Made by a program: the position numbers and the translations under genes. Shown one piece after another: positions 19,418 through 27,215 of a stretch of DNA of 64,000 nucleotides. This DNA comes from Enchytraeus crypticus (taxonomy: Eukaryota > Annelida > Clitellata > Enchytraeida > Enchytraeidae). The stretch spans positions 1,139,501 to 1,203,500 of the forward strand of contig CAJHZI010000884.1 in NCBI GenBank assembly GCA_905160935.1. The letters are read 5' to 3'. The notes under the pieces are model-generated. The model was given only the letters and a program-made list of their open reading frames with translations, was not told the DNA's origin and did not search any database. Every line of letters begins with the position of its first letter. Position 1 is the first letter of the stretch.

Positions 19418-20797
19418 TTAATCTATAATAATCGGAGTCTGACCATCGGATGTTAGGTACATCACTCTATCGGAAAGTATCGTAACATACATATGAGTAT
19501 GTTCTGGAACATTTTGACTAAATTTAAAATTAAGTTTCATATTCATAACATCAGTTTTGACTTTTTCACTCTGATGTCGTACATCAAAGACTAGTAGTGG
19601 AAATAGCTTTTTGTAATTCATCATATCGATCTGTGTACCTCCAATTAAATGATTAAAACCAAAGTGTTCCTTCTTAAATTCATCTGCCATAGCGCAGAAA
19701 TCTACATAGTCATTTGTAGCAAAGTTTATTCTCGGTTCATCTGCAGGATATCTCTGATCATTCAATTCAACAAAAGCACTAGTCAAGTTAAGGTGATCAA
19801 ACACAGCTGGATTTTGTTCCTGTGTTCTTGATTTGTCAGTTTGAAATCCAACAATTATCCATCTAGGCTTTTTCATTCCAGCGTCTCTATTGATCATCCA
19901 TTCAAATTCCTGTACATCTCGTGTAACTGTAGTATGTTGGTCAGTTCTTCTGCTAAAACTTATTGGAATTTTCCTTTTACTTACAACAGACTCTCGCAGT
20001 GAAGTTATCATTTCAACTGACGGTTTTATTCTTGGTACCATCCACCTAATATCCGTTAGTGAAACTTTACCTTCAAAAACGTTATTCGCTTTATGAATTG
20101 CTGATGTGTTTTCTGTTCTAGTGAACCTCAACGTATGTCGCAAATTGTAAAGTACTTTGTTATAATCGGAAAATCCAAATAGATGCGAAAATGGAATGTT
20201 GAATGAAAATTGACCTGGCGCATCGTTGTTCATTAGAAGTTGTCGGCGAATCGCAAATCCTTCATTGTAATCTGGATTTTCTTGCGGTGTAAAATGATTG
20301 GCAACAATGGCTGCGCCTCCTGCAACTGCTGGAGATTGTCTATATTTAGAGGACACTGCACCAACATTTGTGTCCTTTCTCCAACATTGATTCAATCCCG
20401 CGCTGCTATTGAAATCGTCAGGATAAGACAAATAACCCAACATTGACGTGGTCTGTCCAGGAAAATGTAATGATTCAACTGATTTACCTCCTAGATCGTA
20501 CTCAATACTAGAAAAGAGGTATGGAATAGCATTATTAATCAAAGCTATTTGAGCTGTTGCATCAAAGGCATTGTTATTATCATTTCTTAGTAATCTTCCC
20601 TTAATTTTAAGAAAGCTCTTAGATATGTTGTAATACGAATCACTTGCAGGGATATCAATTTCAATAACATTAGGGCTATCATTAAAACCAGCTTTAGTCT
20701 GTGGAATAAAAGACGAGAATTGAGAACTTTCTACACTATTGTCAACAATTATTGACGATGGTTGTGTGAAAATTTCGTTTGGCACTTCAGTTTCCAT
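19418..20797 (-). CDS. MCP: Major capsid protein, double jelly-roll
   Basis: 459 aa from the ATG at 20797, where TATATATAAA touches the start. The frame is open 118 codons further upstream (to 21151), but that part is three 18-residue repeats plus a low-complexity hydrophobic run encoded by tandem DNA repeats, so I treat it as untranslated. The protein has the Polinton capsid pattern: an N-terminal strand-rich segment (IEIDIPASDSYYNISKSFLKIKG in two blocks), then ALINNAIPYLFSSIEYDLGG, and a second jelly-roll half ending near MYVTILSDRVMYL. It would form the hexon-like shell with the minor capsid protein. No break is seen. Confidence 0.93.
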   Translation of the reverse strand: METEVPNEIFTQPSSIIVDNSVESSQFSSFIPQTKAGFNDSPNVIEIDIPASDSYYNISKSFLKIKGRLLRNDNNNAFDATAQIALINNAIPYLFSSIEYDLGGKSVESLHFPGQTTSMLGYLSYPDDFNSSAGLNQCWRKDTNVGAVSSKYRQSPAVAGGAAIVANHFTPQENPDYNEGFAIRRQLLMNNDAPGQFSFNIPFSHLFGFSDYNKVLYNLRHTLRFTRTENTSAIHKANNVFEGKVSLTDIRWMVPRIKPSVEMITSLRESVVSKRKIPISFSRRTDQHTTVTRDVQEFEWMINRDAGMKKPRWIIVGFQTDKSRTQEQNPAVFDHLNLTSAFVELNDQRYPADEPRINFATNDYVDFCAMADEFKKEHFGFNHLIGGTQIDMMNYKKLFPLLVFDVRHQSEKVKTDVMNMKLNFKFSQNVPEHTHMYVTILSDRVMYLTSDGQTPIIID

Positions 20798-20904
20798 TTT
20801 ATATATATGTAAAATTAATTTTAAACTAAAAACAAAAAAAAAGTACAAACAGGTTGGTAAAAGCAGATTACGATCAGTATTGTAGTATTGTAGGTCTATT
20901 ATTG

Positions 20905-21125
20905 GATACTCGTATCGAGACGACATCTTGACGTACTCGTATCGAGACGACCTATATCTATCTTGAAATTTTAAAACATTTAGGTCGTACTCAAATCGAG
21001 ACGACCTATATCTATCTTGAAATTTTAAAACATTTAGGTCGTACTCAAATCGAGACGACCTATATCTATCTTGAAATTTTAAAACATTTAGGTCGTACTC
21101 AAATCGAGACGACATCTCGGCGTAC
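20905..21125 (-). repeat. 54-bp direct repeats upstream of MCP
   Basis: Three units with exact 54-bp spacing (gacgac blocks ending near 20952, 21006, 21060 and 21113), each holding a GTCGTCTCGAT/TTGAGTACGAC-like core. Two extra cores lie at 20907-20951. The same core lies after polB at 17358-17385 in opposite orientation. It sits in the interval between the 103-aa gene's 3' end and the MCP start, so a promoter, enhancer or 3'-end role is possible. Confidence 0.85.
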
Positions 21126-21149
21126 TTTAAAGGGGGGCAAACTGACTTC

Positions 21150-21177
21150 AAATTTACACCACCTTTGGTGTAAATTT
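21150..21177 (-). terminator. Perfect 12-bp-arm hairpin after the small virion gene
   Basis: Arms AAATTTACACCA and TGGTGTAAATTT are fully complementary with loop CCTT. It starts 16 nt after the stop codon of the gene at 21194, the same spacing as the palindrome after MCP. Confidence 0.6.
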
Positions 21178-21193
21178 AACCAAATATTTTAAA

Positions 21194-21490
21194 CTAAAAT
21201 CGTTTTAATCCACTGCCTGATTTTCTTAATTGTTCTAGTATCTGCTCTGATTCTGGAGTTAGCTGACTATTTTTGCTTTTTTCTGCTGCTATCTTTCTAA
21301 TGAGTGCTTTACTAGCCTCTGTCATTCCGAATGCAGCAATATCACCTACTGCTCCTAGCATTGGCTTTGCAATTAAATCTTTATTCTGATAGACGTACGA
21401 ACCCACATCTTTCAGTGTATCAACAAATCCCCGTCCATGTACCAGAGTTTGTTTTGAACTGTATGCTTTGCATTTCTCTTTGACAATCAT
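21194..21490 (-). CDS. Small putative virion/membrane-active protein
   Basis: About 98 aa if started at the ATG at 21490, where TAAAA touches the start; an ATG 5 codons upstream (21505) is less likely. A basic N-terminus is followed by the amphipathic stretch GRGFVDTLKDVGSYVY, then AKPMLGAVGDIAAFG and a charged C-terminus ending GSGLKRF. Small basic/amphipathic proteins between the capsid genes of Polintons are thought to be core or membrane-active components, like adenovirus minor proteins. I do not recognise a defined family. It lies between the MCP and the minor capsid gene in one co-directional block. Confidence 0.6.
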   Translation of the reverse strand: MIVKEKCKAYSSKQTLVHGRGFVDTLKDVGSYVYQNKDLIAKPMLGAVGDIAAFGMTEASKALIRKIAAEKSKNSQLTPESEQILEQLRKSGSGLKRF

Positions 21491-21517
21491 TTTTACTAAA
21501 TACAATATATTTTTAAA

Positions 21518-22252
21518 TTAGATTTTTTCTCTAATTAGTAATACTACAGTAATTCTTTCACCCATCAGATCGATAAGTTTGTTGTCTTGATCGGTCAGCC
21601 ACAGTTTTATACTATCAATTTCACCTCTGTGAACTATTGGTAAAAATATCAATTCAGGAGTAGGATTCTCTATGATTTTATAGCCTGGATTTACTCTCTG
21701 TGTGAATGTATGTATCACATTAGATTTATTGCTATTAAGATAGTTCCCAGTAGCAATATCGCAATGGACTTGTATCGAATTGACTTTTTCTATATCTATT
21801 ATATTTGGAGATAGATGAATTCCTTGTGATAAGCAGACGTTTTCATTGGTGAAGCCAAGAGTAGGCCCTATTGAATTTTCCAGTCTGAAATCAACCATGT
21901 ACTTTTCATCTGATATAGTCAAAATTGTCTTGAAAATTAAATGACTTATGTTTATATAATATTTTTCATTATTTGCATCGTAGTCGCCGTTTTCTCGCAT
22001 TTCTCTTTGAATCGTAGCGTTAATATCTTTTAATTCGTAAGCACCTTTTGAAAGCGTGATTATTTTCCAAGTACTTCGGCCGTCGGTGGAATATTTAAAT
22101 TTATTGTTGACTTCTGTGATGTTTGGAATTGTATTATACGTCATCAGAGATATAAATGCTACTTCATACTTTCTATCACAATCCAATCTTATTGGAGGGT
22201 GCAGATATGTAGTAAAATCTGTTGACGTGCTCGACAGAGTTAATTTCGCCAT
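21518..22252 (-). CDS. mCP: Minor capsid (penton-like, single jelly-roll) protein
   Basis: 244 aa. The N-terminus (KLTLSSTSTDFTTYLHPPI) with the following YEVAFISLMTYNTIPNI is the characteristic opening of Polinton minor capsid proteins, and the C-terminus ITVVLLIREKI is the usual closing strand. Predicted beta-rich throughout with no membrane segment. By analogy with adenovirus and virophage pentons it would fill the capsid vertices. ATTAAAAA touches the ATG. The length is normal for the family and the frame is intact. Confidence 0.88.
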   Translation of the reverse strand: MAKLTLSSTSTDFTTYLHPPIRLDCDRKYEVAFISLMTYNTIPNITEVNNKFKYSTDGRSTWKIITLSKGAYELKDINATIQREMRENGDYDANNEKYYINISHLIFKTILTISDEKYMVDFRLENSIGPTLGFTNENVCLSQGIHLSPNIIDIEKVNSIQVHCDIATGNYLNSNKSNVIHTFTQRVNPGYKIIENPTPELIFLPIVHRGEIDSIKLWLTDQDNKLIDLMGERITVVLLIREKI

Positions 22253-22289
22253 TTTTTAATGACAGGATTAAATTTTTAAATTGGATATT

Positions 22290-23156
22290 TTAGAGAACTT
22301 CGAAATGGTTTTTATATATAACATCGTACAACCCTTTGGTGATTACTCTAATTCTTAATAACTCATCCAAAATGCTAACTGCGGTATTATACACTCCAGT
22401 GTTTCCAGCTTGTAGAGCTGCTACATTTTCATTCAATAGACGAACCAATTGATCTGAGCTTTCATAAATTATAACCTGGTCTGTTTTAGGCCTGCCTCTA
22501 CCACGCTTTTGTTGAACCAGCGTTTTCTTTTTCTTCTTATTCTTCAGTCCTTCACCCAAGAGCTCACTCCCTGCTTTTGCCTTTGTTAATATGCTCTTGT
22601 ACTTCTCTAGTGTTTTCTGTTGAGACTCGCATATTTTTTTCTCACCCTCTGTCTTTTTACTGTTACTTCCCAAGTACTGCCCTATTCGTCTATTACGCGT
22701 TTGAATCTCCTTTAATGTTGCTTCAATTTCGTTGTTTTCGTACACTTCACTTGGAAGTTTCAGGTCGAGTAGTTCTAGATTCTCTCGATCACTTTCATTG
22801 AGATTCTTGTCTAAATTAATAATTAAAGGATCCCTCCTTGGCGTGGATTCTCGTTCAGGAATTGGGGAATCATAAAATGGCATTGCCTGTATAGCCTCTC
22901 TTTGATCATTTGAACGCATCAATTGATTAGTAAAGGGAACTAAAATATCACTCAAGTTTTGCTTGTTGTCGACAATCTTTTGTTCTAGAATTTGAGCCGT
23001 TTCCCTCGTAGTATCAATTAACGGTTTGAACAACTTTGCTTGACTCTCATATGCCTGTTGATTACCAAGTTTCTCATTCCGAAACATTTGTTTGGCTTCG
23101 TTCTTGGCTTTTGTAAACCGGTTAATATCAAACTCTTTCATCATTTTATTAGACAC
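22290..23156 (-). CDS. Coiled-coil and AT-hook protein, PX-like
   Basis: 288 aa. Residues about 5-90 are helical and charged (likely coiled coil). A linker rich in E, R, N and K follows to about 210, then a lysine run and the AT-hook KRGRGRPK (217-224). The last 60 residues (from about 228, SSDQLVRLLNENVAALQAGN) form a helical domain seen at the end of a conserved Polinton protein. It likely binds AT-rich DNA and may be a core or scaffolding protein; this is inferred. TAATAAA touches the first ATG. Other ATGs lie 4-5 codons in. Confidence 0.65.
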   Translation of the reverse strand: MSNKMMKEFDINRFTKAKNEAKQMFRNEKLGNQQAYESQAKLFKPLIDTTRETAQILEQKIVDNKQNLSDILVPFTNQLMRSNDQREAIQAMPFYDSPIPERESTPRRDPLIINLDKNLNESDRENLELLDLKLPSEVYENNEIEATLKEIQTRNRRIGQYLGSNSKKTEGEKKICESQQKTLEKYKSILTKAKAGSELLGEGLKNKKKKKTLVQQKRGRGRPKTDQVIIYESSDQLVRLLNENVAALQAGNTGVYNTAVSILDELLRIRVITKGLYDVIYKNHFEVL

Positions 23157-23159
23157 ATA

Positions 23160-23336
23160 AATTTTTTATTATGTATTTTTAGGTATTATTATGTATTTTT
23201 AGGTATTATTATGTATTTTTAGGTATTAGGTATTATTATGTAATATTATGTAATATTATGTAATATTATGTAATATTATGTATTATTATGTATTATTATG
23301 TATTTTTAGGTATTTTTAGGTATTTTTCGGGTATAT
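23160..23336. repeat. 10-20-bp AT tandem repeats between the PX-like and ATPase genes
   Basis: Units tattattatgtatttttagg, shortened to taatattatg and tatttttagg, repeat across about 175 bp. The array runs into the last 13 codons of the ATPase, so the ATPase tail is made of repeat sequence. Confidence 0.9.
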
Positions 23337-24024
23337 ACATTTTATTGTAATTTAACAAATATCGTCCACAATCAGGATCTTCCCACAGATTTATTACAAT
23401 ATATCCATGCTTTCTTGCCCACGCTTCATTGGAGATTTTTTCAAACTCTTTAAATGACATATCTCCCGATACGTGTGTTTCATAAAAATATTTCAGCGAC
23501 TTCTCATCATGTTGAAATAAAATAAAAATATTGGCATTTTGACGTATGCCATGTTTTTTCAGTTTATGTATGCTCTGACATAAATAGAATACATTCGCAT
23601 TATTGTGTCTACCTTGACAAAAATACTCTGTCATGACTTTCTGATCTTCATTCATGACGTCATCAAATATTACAACATGTGTTTTATTTGCATCGAGTTC
23701 CGAAGGGTGAGCAATTCCATCATCTGGGTTGTGAAAAGTAACAATATCTTTACCTGATTTAGATTTCTTTTTAACTACATCATTACAATCTCGAAGGTAT
23801 TTATAAGCATCTTGATCGGGTGTCATTGTGTACACCATGATATCGTCGTAATGCACTAATTTTTTCATAATAAAGTTCATCATTAGATTTGTCTTACCAC
23901 AACCGGTGCTGCCAGCTAGTATCATAAATATATTTTTAGGAAATATATCGTGATGCTTGCTCTCATAGTTGCTACCGTAAATTTTTTGATAAATTTTCGA
24001 ATAGTTAGTATTCAAGTCTACCAT
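23296..24024 (-). CDS. Genome-packaging ATPase (FtsK/HerA, A32-like)
   Basis: 242 aa. Walker A GSTGCGKTN (38-46) and Walker B VVIFDDV (117-123) are complete. A conserved downstream block, LCQSIHKLKKHGIRQNANIF, matches the sensor/arginine region of Polinton and virophage packaging ATPases. It would pump DNA into the capsid. ACATAAAA touches the ATG. The C-terminal residues YLKIPKNT come from the neighbouring tandem repeat, so repeat-length changes would alter the tail but not the core. Confidence 0.95.
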   Translation of the reverse strand: MVDLNTNYSKIYQKIYGSNYESKHHDIFPKNIFMILAGSTGCGKTNLMMNFIMKKLVHYDDIMVYTMTPDQDAYKYLRDCNDVVKKKSKSGKDIVTFHNPDDGIAHPSELDANKTHVVIFDDVMNEDQKVMTEYFCQGRHNNANVFYLCQSIHKLKKHGIRQNANIFILFQHDEKSLKYFYETHVSGDMSFKEFEKISNEAWARKHGYIVINLWEDPDCGRYLLNYNKMYIPEKYLKIPKNT

Positions 24025-24040
24025 TTTTATGTATTGGTCA

Positions 24041-24367
24041 TTATTTTAAATTGTTTCTCTCGTATAATTCATTTAATATATCGGTAAATTTAGATCCATT
24101 ATTCAGTTTATAAAGCACGTAAATGCAGTAATGACCGCAGATGACTTCGTTCGGTGCTTGAATTTTGAATGTATTATAATAACTTTCCTTATCTTTGCAA
24201 TAATTCTGAACTTCTAATGGAGGTATGAAACCGTAACTGTCAAAGTATAAACATTTACCATCATTACTATACAAAGATGTCCAGTGTGTTCCGTCTCCTT
24301 CGCTATCGTCTATATTAAGAATTAAACATTCGTTGTTACTTGCTAATCCATTTAGCTCGTCCCGCAT
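24041..24367 (-). CDS. Adenain-like maturation protease, no ATG for the N-terminal part
   Basis: From the internal ATG at 24367 it is 108 aa with the catalytic His in GTHWTSLY, an acidic residue in YFDSYGF, and Cys in CGHYCIYVLY, in the order His-Asp-Cys of adenovirus-type cysteine proteases. The same frame is open upstream to 24493, about 42 more codons. That part also looks like protease (a helical segment, then HFKGVFMRDEL), but no ATG occurs in it. It overlaps the 3' end of the 206-aa gene by 68 nt in the +1 frame. So the full domain needs a frameshift, a non-AUG start, or an indel explanation; the triad alone is within the ATG-started product. Confidence 0.88.
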   Translation of the reverse strand: MRDELNGLASNNECLILNIDDSEGDGTHWTSLYSNDGKCLYFDSYGFIPPLEVQNYCKDKESYYNTFKIQAPNEVICGHYCIYVLYKLNNGSKFTDILNELYERNNLK

Positions 24368-24425
24368 GAATACACCTTTGAAATGTGGAATTTTTAGCTC
24401 TTTGCATTTTTCTATAATATCAAAG

Positions 24426-25046
24426 TTACTTAGCGGTTTGATGGTTTTGAATGATTTTAGAAATTGGGGGAAGTTTACACCTCCCCTGTCTGGCTAAAAA
24501 AACTCCTGATCCGCCTCTTTCCAAATACAATCCATTACCCCACTTGGCTCCTTTCAAATTCTTGACGCATCCACCGAGTCCAAATTTCTTCAACGCATTT
24601 GATAGCGTTTTACCTATAACGGGGATTGGAGCTATTGCGTCGCTGATTAAGCCTGCGCCGAGTTGTTGCTTGGTTATGTTTTCCAATTCTTGATTATGTC
24701 TCTTCATTTCATTTGTCTGTCTAGTCGAATTCACTGCCGAGCTAATTCCACCTGCCAATCCACCTATAGCTCCCACGATGGCGGGAATGGCTGCTGCCAA
24801 CAACGGCAGAAATCCTCCATTCTTTTCCATGTACTTTAATTGTGCTCTACTCAGACACAATTCTATTCCAGATGTAGCCTTTTTAATTTTATTAATTTGA
24901 GTTTGGGTGAGAGGAAGATTCGTATTACCCGACAAATTCTTTTTTAATATTCGTATTTTAACCTCTCTATCATGATCGCACGCGCTCTTTAGTTTTTGGA
25001 CCTGACCTTTAGTCAACGTTACACCGTAGTTTGTATACTTTGACAT
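24426..25046 (-). CDS. Hydrophobic glycine-rich virion-like protein upstream of protease
   Basis: 206 aa. The N-terminal half has two similar repeats of the type VTLTKGQVQKLKSA and LPLTQTQINKIKKA, then LSRAQLKYMEKNGGFLPLL. Residues about 80-105 are a hydrophobic, glycine/alanine-rich segment (AAAIPAIVGAIGGLAGGISS). The C-terminal part is Gly- and basic-rich. This is a widespread Polinton gene, probably a membrane-active or core virion protein comparable in position to adenovirus VI/X; its function is not proven. TATATAAAA touches the ATG. Its last 68 nt overlap the protease frame. Confidence 0.72.
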   Translation of the reverse strand: MSKYTNYGVTLTKGQVQKLKSACDHDREVKIRILKKNLSGNTNLPLTQTQINKIKKATSGIELCLSRAQLKYMEKNGGFLPLLAAAIPAIVGAIGGLAGGISSAVNSTRQTNEMKRHNQELENITKQQLGAGLISDAIAPIPVIGKTLSNALKKFGLGGCVKNLKGAKWGNGLYLERGGSGVFLARQGRCKLPPISKIIQNHQTAK

Positions 25047-25077
25047 TTTTATATAACATTTAAATTTTTATTATAAA
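25047..25077. promoter_or_regulatory. 31-bp divergent start region
   Basis: Only 31 bp separate two opposite ATGs. Each has its own start-touching box: TATATAAAA before the minus gene and TTATAAA before the plus gene. There is no room for separate conventional -30 TATA promoters with 5' UTRs. Confidence 0.7.
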
Positions 25078-26352
25078 ATGAGTACTATATCGAAAACTGG
25101 TGGCAAATCGCATTCAACAACTGGTGATTTGATGGAGCATGTAGACTCAGTTTTCAGGCCAATTGTCAAGCTTGTTGATAAACTCGACAGTATCAAACTT
25201 GACAAAACTGGAGGAGATATCACCGGAGACATTAATATGAGCAACAATAGAATTTTAAACGTTAAACATCCTCCTGAAACGGATGCGGATGTTGTCACAA
25301 AGGAGTACTGCGATCTTTATGTTAACGAGTTTGCTAAAAATTTAAGAGTAGACATCCTAAAAGAAGTAGAACAAAACGTAGTTGCTAATGACATTGCTAT
25401 ACAAAAAAATATTGATACGAAACTCAGTGTGAATGGTGGTTCAATGAATGGAGACATTAATATGAGCAACAATCGTATAACTAATGTTAAAGAACCTGAA
25501 CAAGACAGTGACGCCATTAGTAAGAATTATTGTCGGAAATTGATCGCACACGCTGAATCGGAAATTAGGAAACGCATGGTACACATTAATGGTGATTCCA
25601 TGACTGGTAGTTTATATATGAATAATAATCGTATCACTTATGTTAAACACCCTCCTGAAAATGACGCTGATGTCATTACAAAGAGGTATTGTGATGAGAA
25701 ATTTATAAAATTAAACGAAGATATTGATTCACTGGGTCGCCATGTTAATACTGACATACCGAACAGAATGACTGAACTTCAAAATGATCTCCTTTGGAAA
25801 ATGCAAGAAGCTAGAAATTTTGACAAAGTGCTTTTGCTAATATCAACTCAAAACGACGAAATTACAAATGAAAATTTGATAAAGGTGGCTGACCATCTGA
25901 CTGAACTTTTTAAAATCTTTCCAGACCTTACGAGTTACAAGTCAAAGTTTCTTGCAATATATTCTCGAGTAAAGAGCATACTATCGATATTCTCACAACT
26001 AGAGGATGTGGAGTTGCTCCCCGAATTTACACATTTTATTTACATGAATGATCTGAAAAATATCATTATACACATTATTCAGGAACTAAATGTTCATCAA
26101 TTCATTACATTTAAAAATGCTTTGATTCGAGCTAAATTACTGGCAGCTATGCCAGAAGAAAGGATCTTAATTGTAAAAAAATGTCGTAAAATAATAAATA
26201 GATTTGTTAAACATTGTGATCCACAAAGACAAAATCAAGATTTGGATCTCTTGGTACAAAAGAATCTATTAATTCTCGATTTAGGTATTGTATATTTTAG
26301 CAGTGAGCTACTGAAGCAGATTGTAATATTAAGTGAGCAAAAAGGCGTTTGA
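25078..26352 (+). CDS. Fibre-like protein with three phage-tail-fibre-type repeats
   Basis: 424 aa. Three repeats at 45-79, 120-152 and 171-206 follow the pattern G-G/D-x-M/I-x-G-x-I/L-x-M-x-N-N-R-I-x-x-V, then P, then DA-x-x-x-x-K-x-Y-C. This is the known tail-fibre shaft repeat of bacteriophages (GxMxGxIxM...DAxxKxYvD), a trimeric beta structure. Residues about 210-424 are helical, charged and leucine-rich, with no repeat. No signal peptide or membrane segment. By position in a capsid-coding element it is a candidate vertex fibre or attachment protein, which is an inference. It converges on the 134-aa membrane gene. Confidence 0.72.
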   Translation: MSTISKTGGKSHSTTGDLMEHVDSVFRPIVKLVDKLDSIKLDKTGGDITGDINMSNNRILNVKHPPETDADVVTKEYCDLYVNEFAKNLRVDILKEVEQNVVANDIAIQKNIDTKLSVNGGSMNGDINMSNNRITNVKEPEQDSDAISKNYCRKLIAHAESEIRKRMVHINGDSMTGSLYMNNNRITYVKHPPENDADVITKRYCDEKFIKLNEDIDSLGRHVNTDIPNRMTELQNDLLWKMQEARNFDKVLLLISTQNDEITNENLIKVADHLTELFKIFPDLTSYKSKFLAIYSRVKSILSIFSQLEDVELLPEFTHFIYMNDLKNIIIHIIQELNVHQFITFKNALIRAKLLAAMPEERILIVKKCRKIINRFVKHCDPQRQNQDLDLLVQKNLLILDLGIVYFSSELLKQIVILSEQKGV

Positions 26353-26360
26353 CTTGGATA

Positions 26361-26404
26361 TTAACGCTATCGTTAAATTCGTTAATAAATGTATTAACAA
26401 ATTT
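26361..26404. terminator. Two hairpins between converging genes
   Basis: TTAACG-CTAT-CGTTAA (26361-26376) is followed by a longer stem whose arms are AAATTCGTTAATA and TATTAACAAATTT (26375-26404), with one mismatch and loop AATG. They fill the 54-bp gap between the fibre-like stop (26352) and the opposing stop (26407). Confidence 0.55.
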
Positions 26405-26406
26405 TC

Positions 26407-26811
26407 TTATGTGAATTCAGAAATGATCTGATTGTAGGATGCCTCCGTTAGATTTCCATTACAGCTGACTACAAAGTCAAATCTATCATTGAGCTTATTC
26501 AGTTTTTCAATTTCTGTATTTAGTTTATTACTTTTAGCTTGAAAATTGAATTTATTGGCGAAGGCTGTCAATATACCGCTTGTAGTGGATAACACTATTA
26601 TAGCAACAGGTGGGATTACAACAGCTGTAGCAGTTGCAGCTAGCACTGCGGAAATTACAATCGAAGCTACCGCGGTAGTGTAGGAAAGTGTTTTTACAAT
26701 CTTTCGCTTTCGCTTTAGTTTTTTAACAACTGTTTGCCTTTCTTCAAGCTTTCTAATTAAAAATGCTTTCAGTTTACTTGAAAGCGAAGTGCCATCTACT
26801 GTGTCTGTCAT
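26407..26811 (-). CDS. Two-helix membrane protein with C-terminal coiled segment
   Basis: 134 aa. A basic cluster KKLKRKRK (about 30-37) is followed by two hydrophobic segments (about 43-60 and 64-82, rich in A, V and I), then a helical region KLNTEIEKLNKLNDRFDFVV and an acidic end. This layout (cytoplasmic basic, two membrane passes, coiled helix) resembles SLATT-like and common Polinton membrane proteins. A role in membrane remodelling, exit or entry is possible; no family is certain. ATATAAAAA touches the ATG. Divergent from the AT-hook gene, 83 bp away. Confidence 0.6.
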   Translation of the reverse strand: MTDTVDGTSLSSKLKAFLIRKLEERQTVVKKLKRKRKIVKTLSYTTAVASIVISAVLAATATAVVIPPVAIIVLSTTSGILTAFANKFNFQAKSNKLNTEIEKLNKLNDRFDFVVSCNGNLTEASYNQIISEFT

Positions 26812-26894
26812 TTTTTATATCAACAAATTTTTTAAAGTAACTATGATTTTTTTAAATTGATTTTCATTTAAATAAATTATCTTGCGTATATAAA

Positions 26895-27212
26895 ATGAAA
26901 GACTCAACCGCCGAAGTGAAGCTTGAAGAAGTGAGAGACGAAGATAAGACAACAAGAAAAAGAGGAAGACCTAGAAAATATCCGCCAAAAGAAGTTGATC
27001 CTAACAAGGATATAGGCCTAAGGTATGAGTACTTGAAGACTATAAGAAATAATCCTAGACCTGTGAGATTGGAAAACACACTCACTGGTGAAGTTGTGGA
27101 ATTCAAGTCGACATATGAAGCTGCTAAAGAAACTAAACATTATACAAAGTTCTTTATTATAAACGATGGTAGGATTGTTGATGGCTGCTATAAATTTACA
27201 ATGGTTAAATGA
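26895..27212 (+). CDS. AT-hook protein with NUMOD1-like segment
   Basis: 105 aa. Acidic/basic N-terminus, AT-hook RKRGRPRKYP (about 22-31), and a C-terminal half with VRLENTLTGEVVEFKS, then YEAAKE and an I-x-x-G-R-I...Y-K-F pattern. It resembles the NUMOD1-type small DNA-binding modules found near homing endonucleases. It likely binds AT-rich DNA, perhaps as a regulator. TATATAAA touches the ATG. It is the last gene before the right end. Confidence 0.6.
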   Translation: MKDSTAEVKLEEVRDEDKTTRKRGRPRKYPPKEVDPNKDIGLRYEYLKTIRNNPRPVRLENTLTGEVVEFKSTYEAAKETKHYTKFFIINDGRIVDGCYKFTMVK

Positions 27213-27215
27213 AAG

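Noticed and set aside
20905-21125. CRISPR-like array
   Set aside because: The 54-bp units are continuous repeats without unique spacers, in an animal transposon, and there are no cas genes.
20797-21151. 118-codon N-terminal extension of MCP as coding
   Set aside because: It consists of DNA tandem repeats and a low-complexity hydrophobic run. A start-touching TATATAAA marks the ATG at 20797, as in the other genes.
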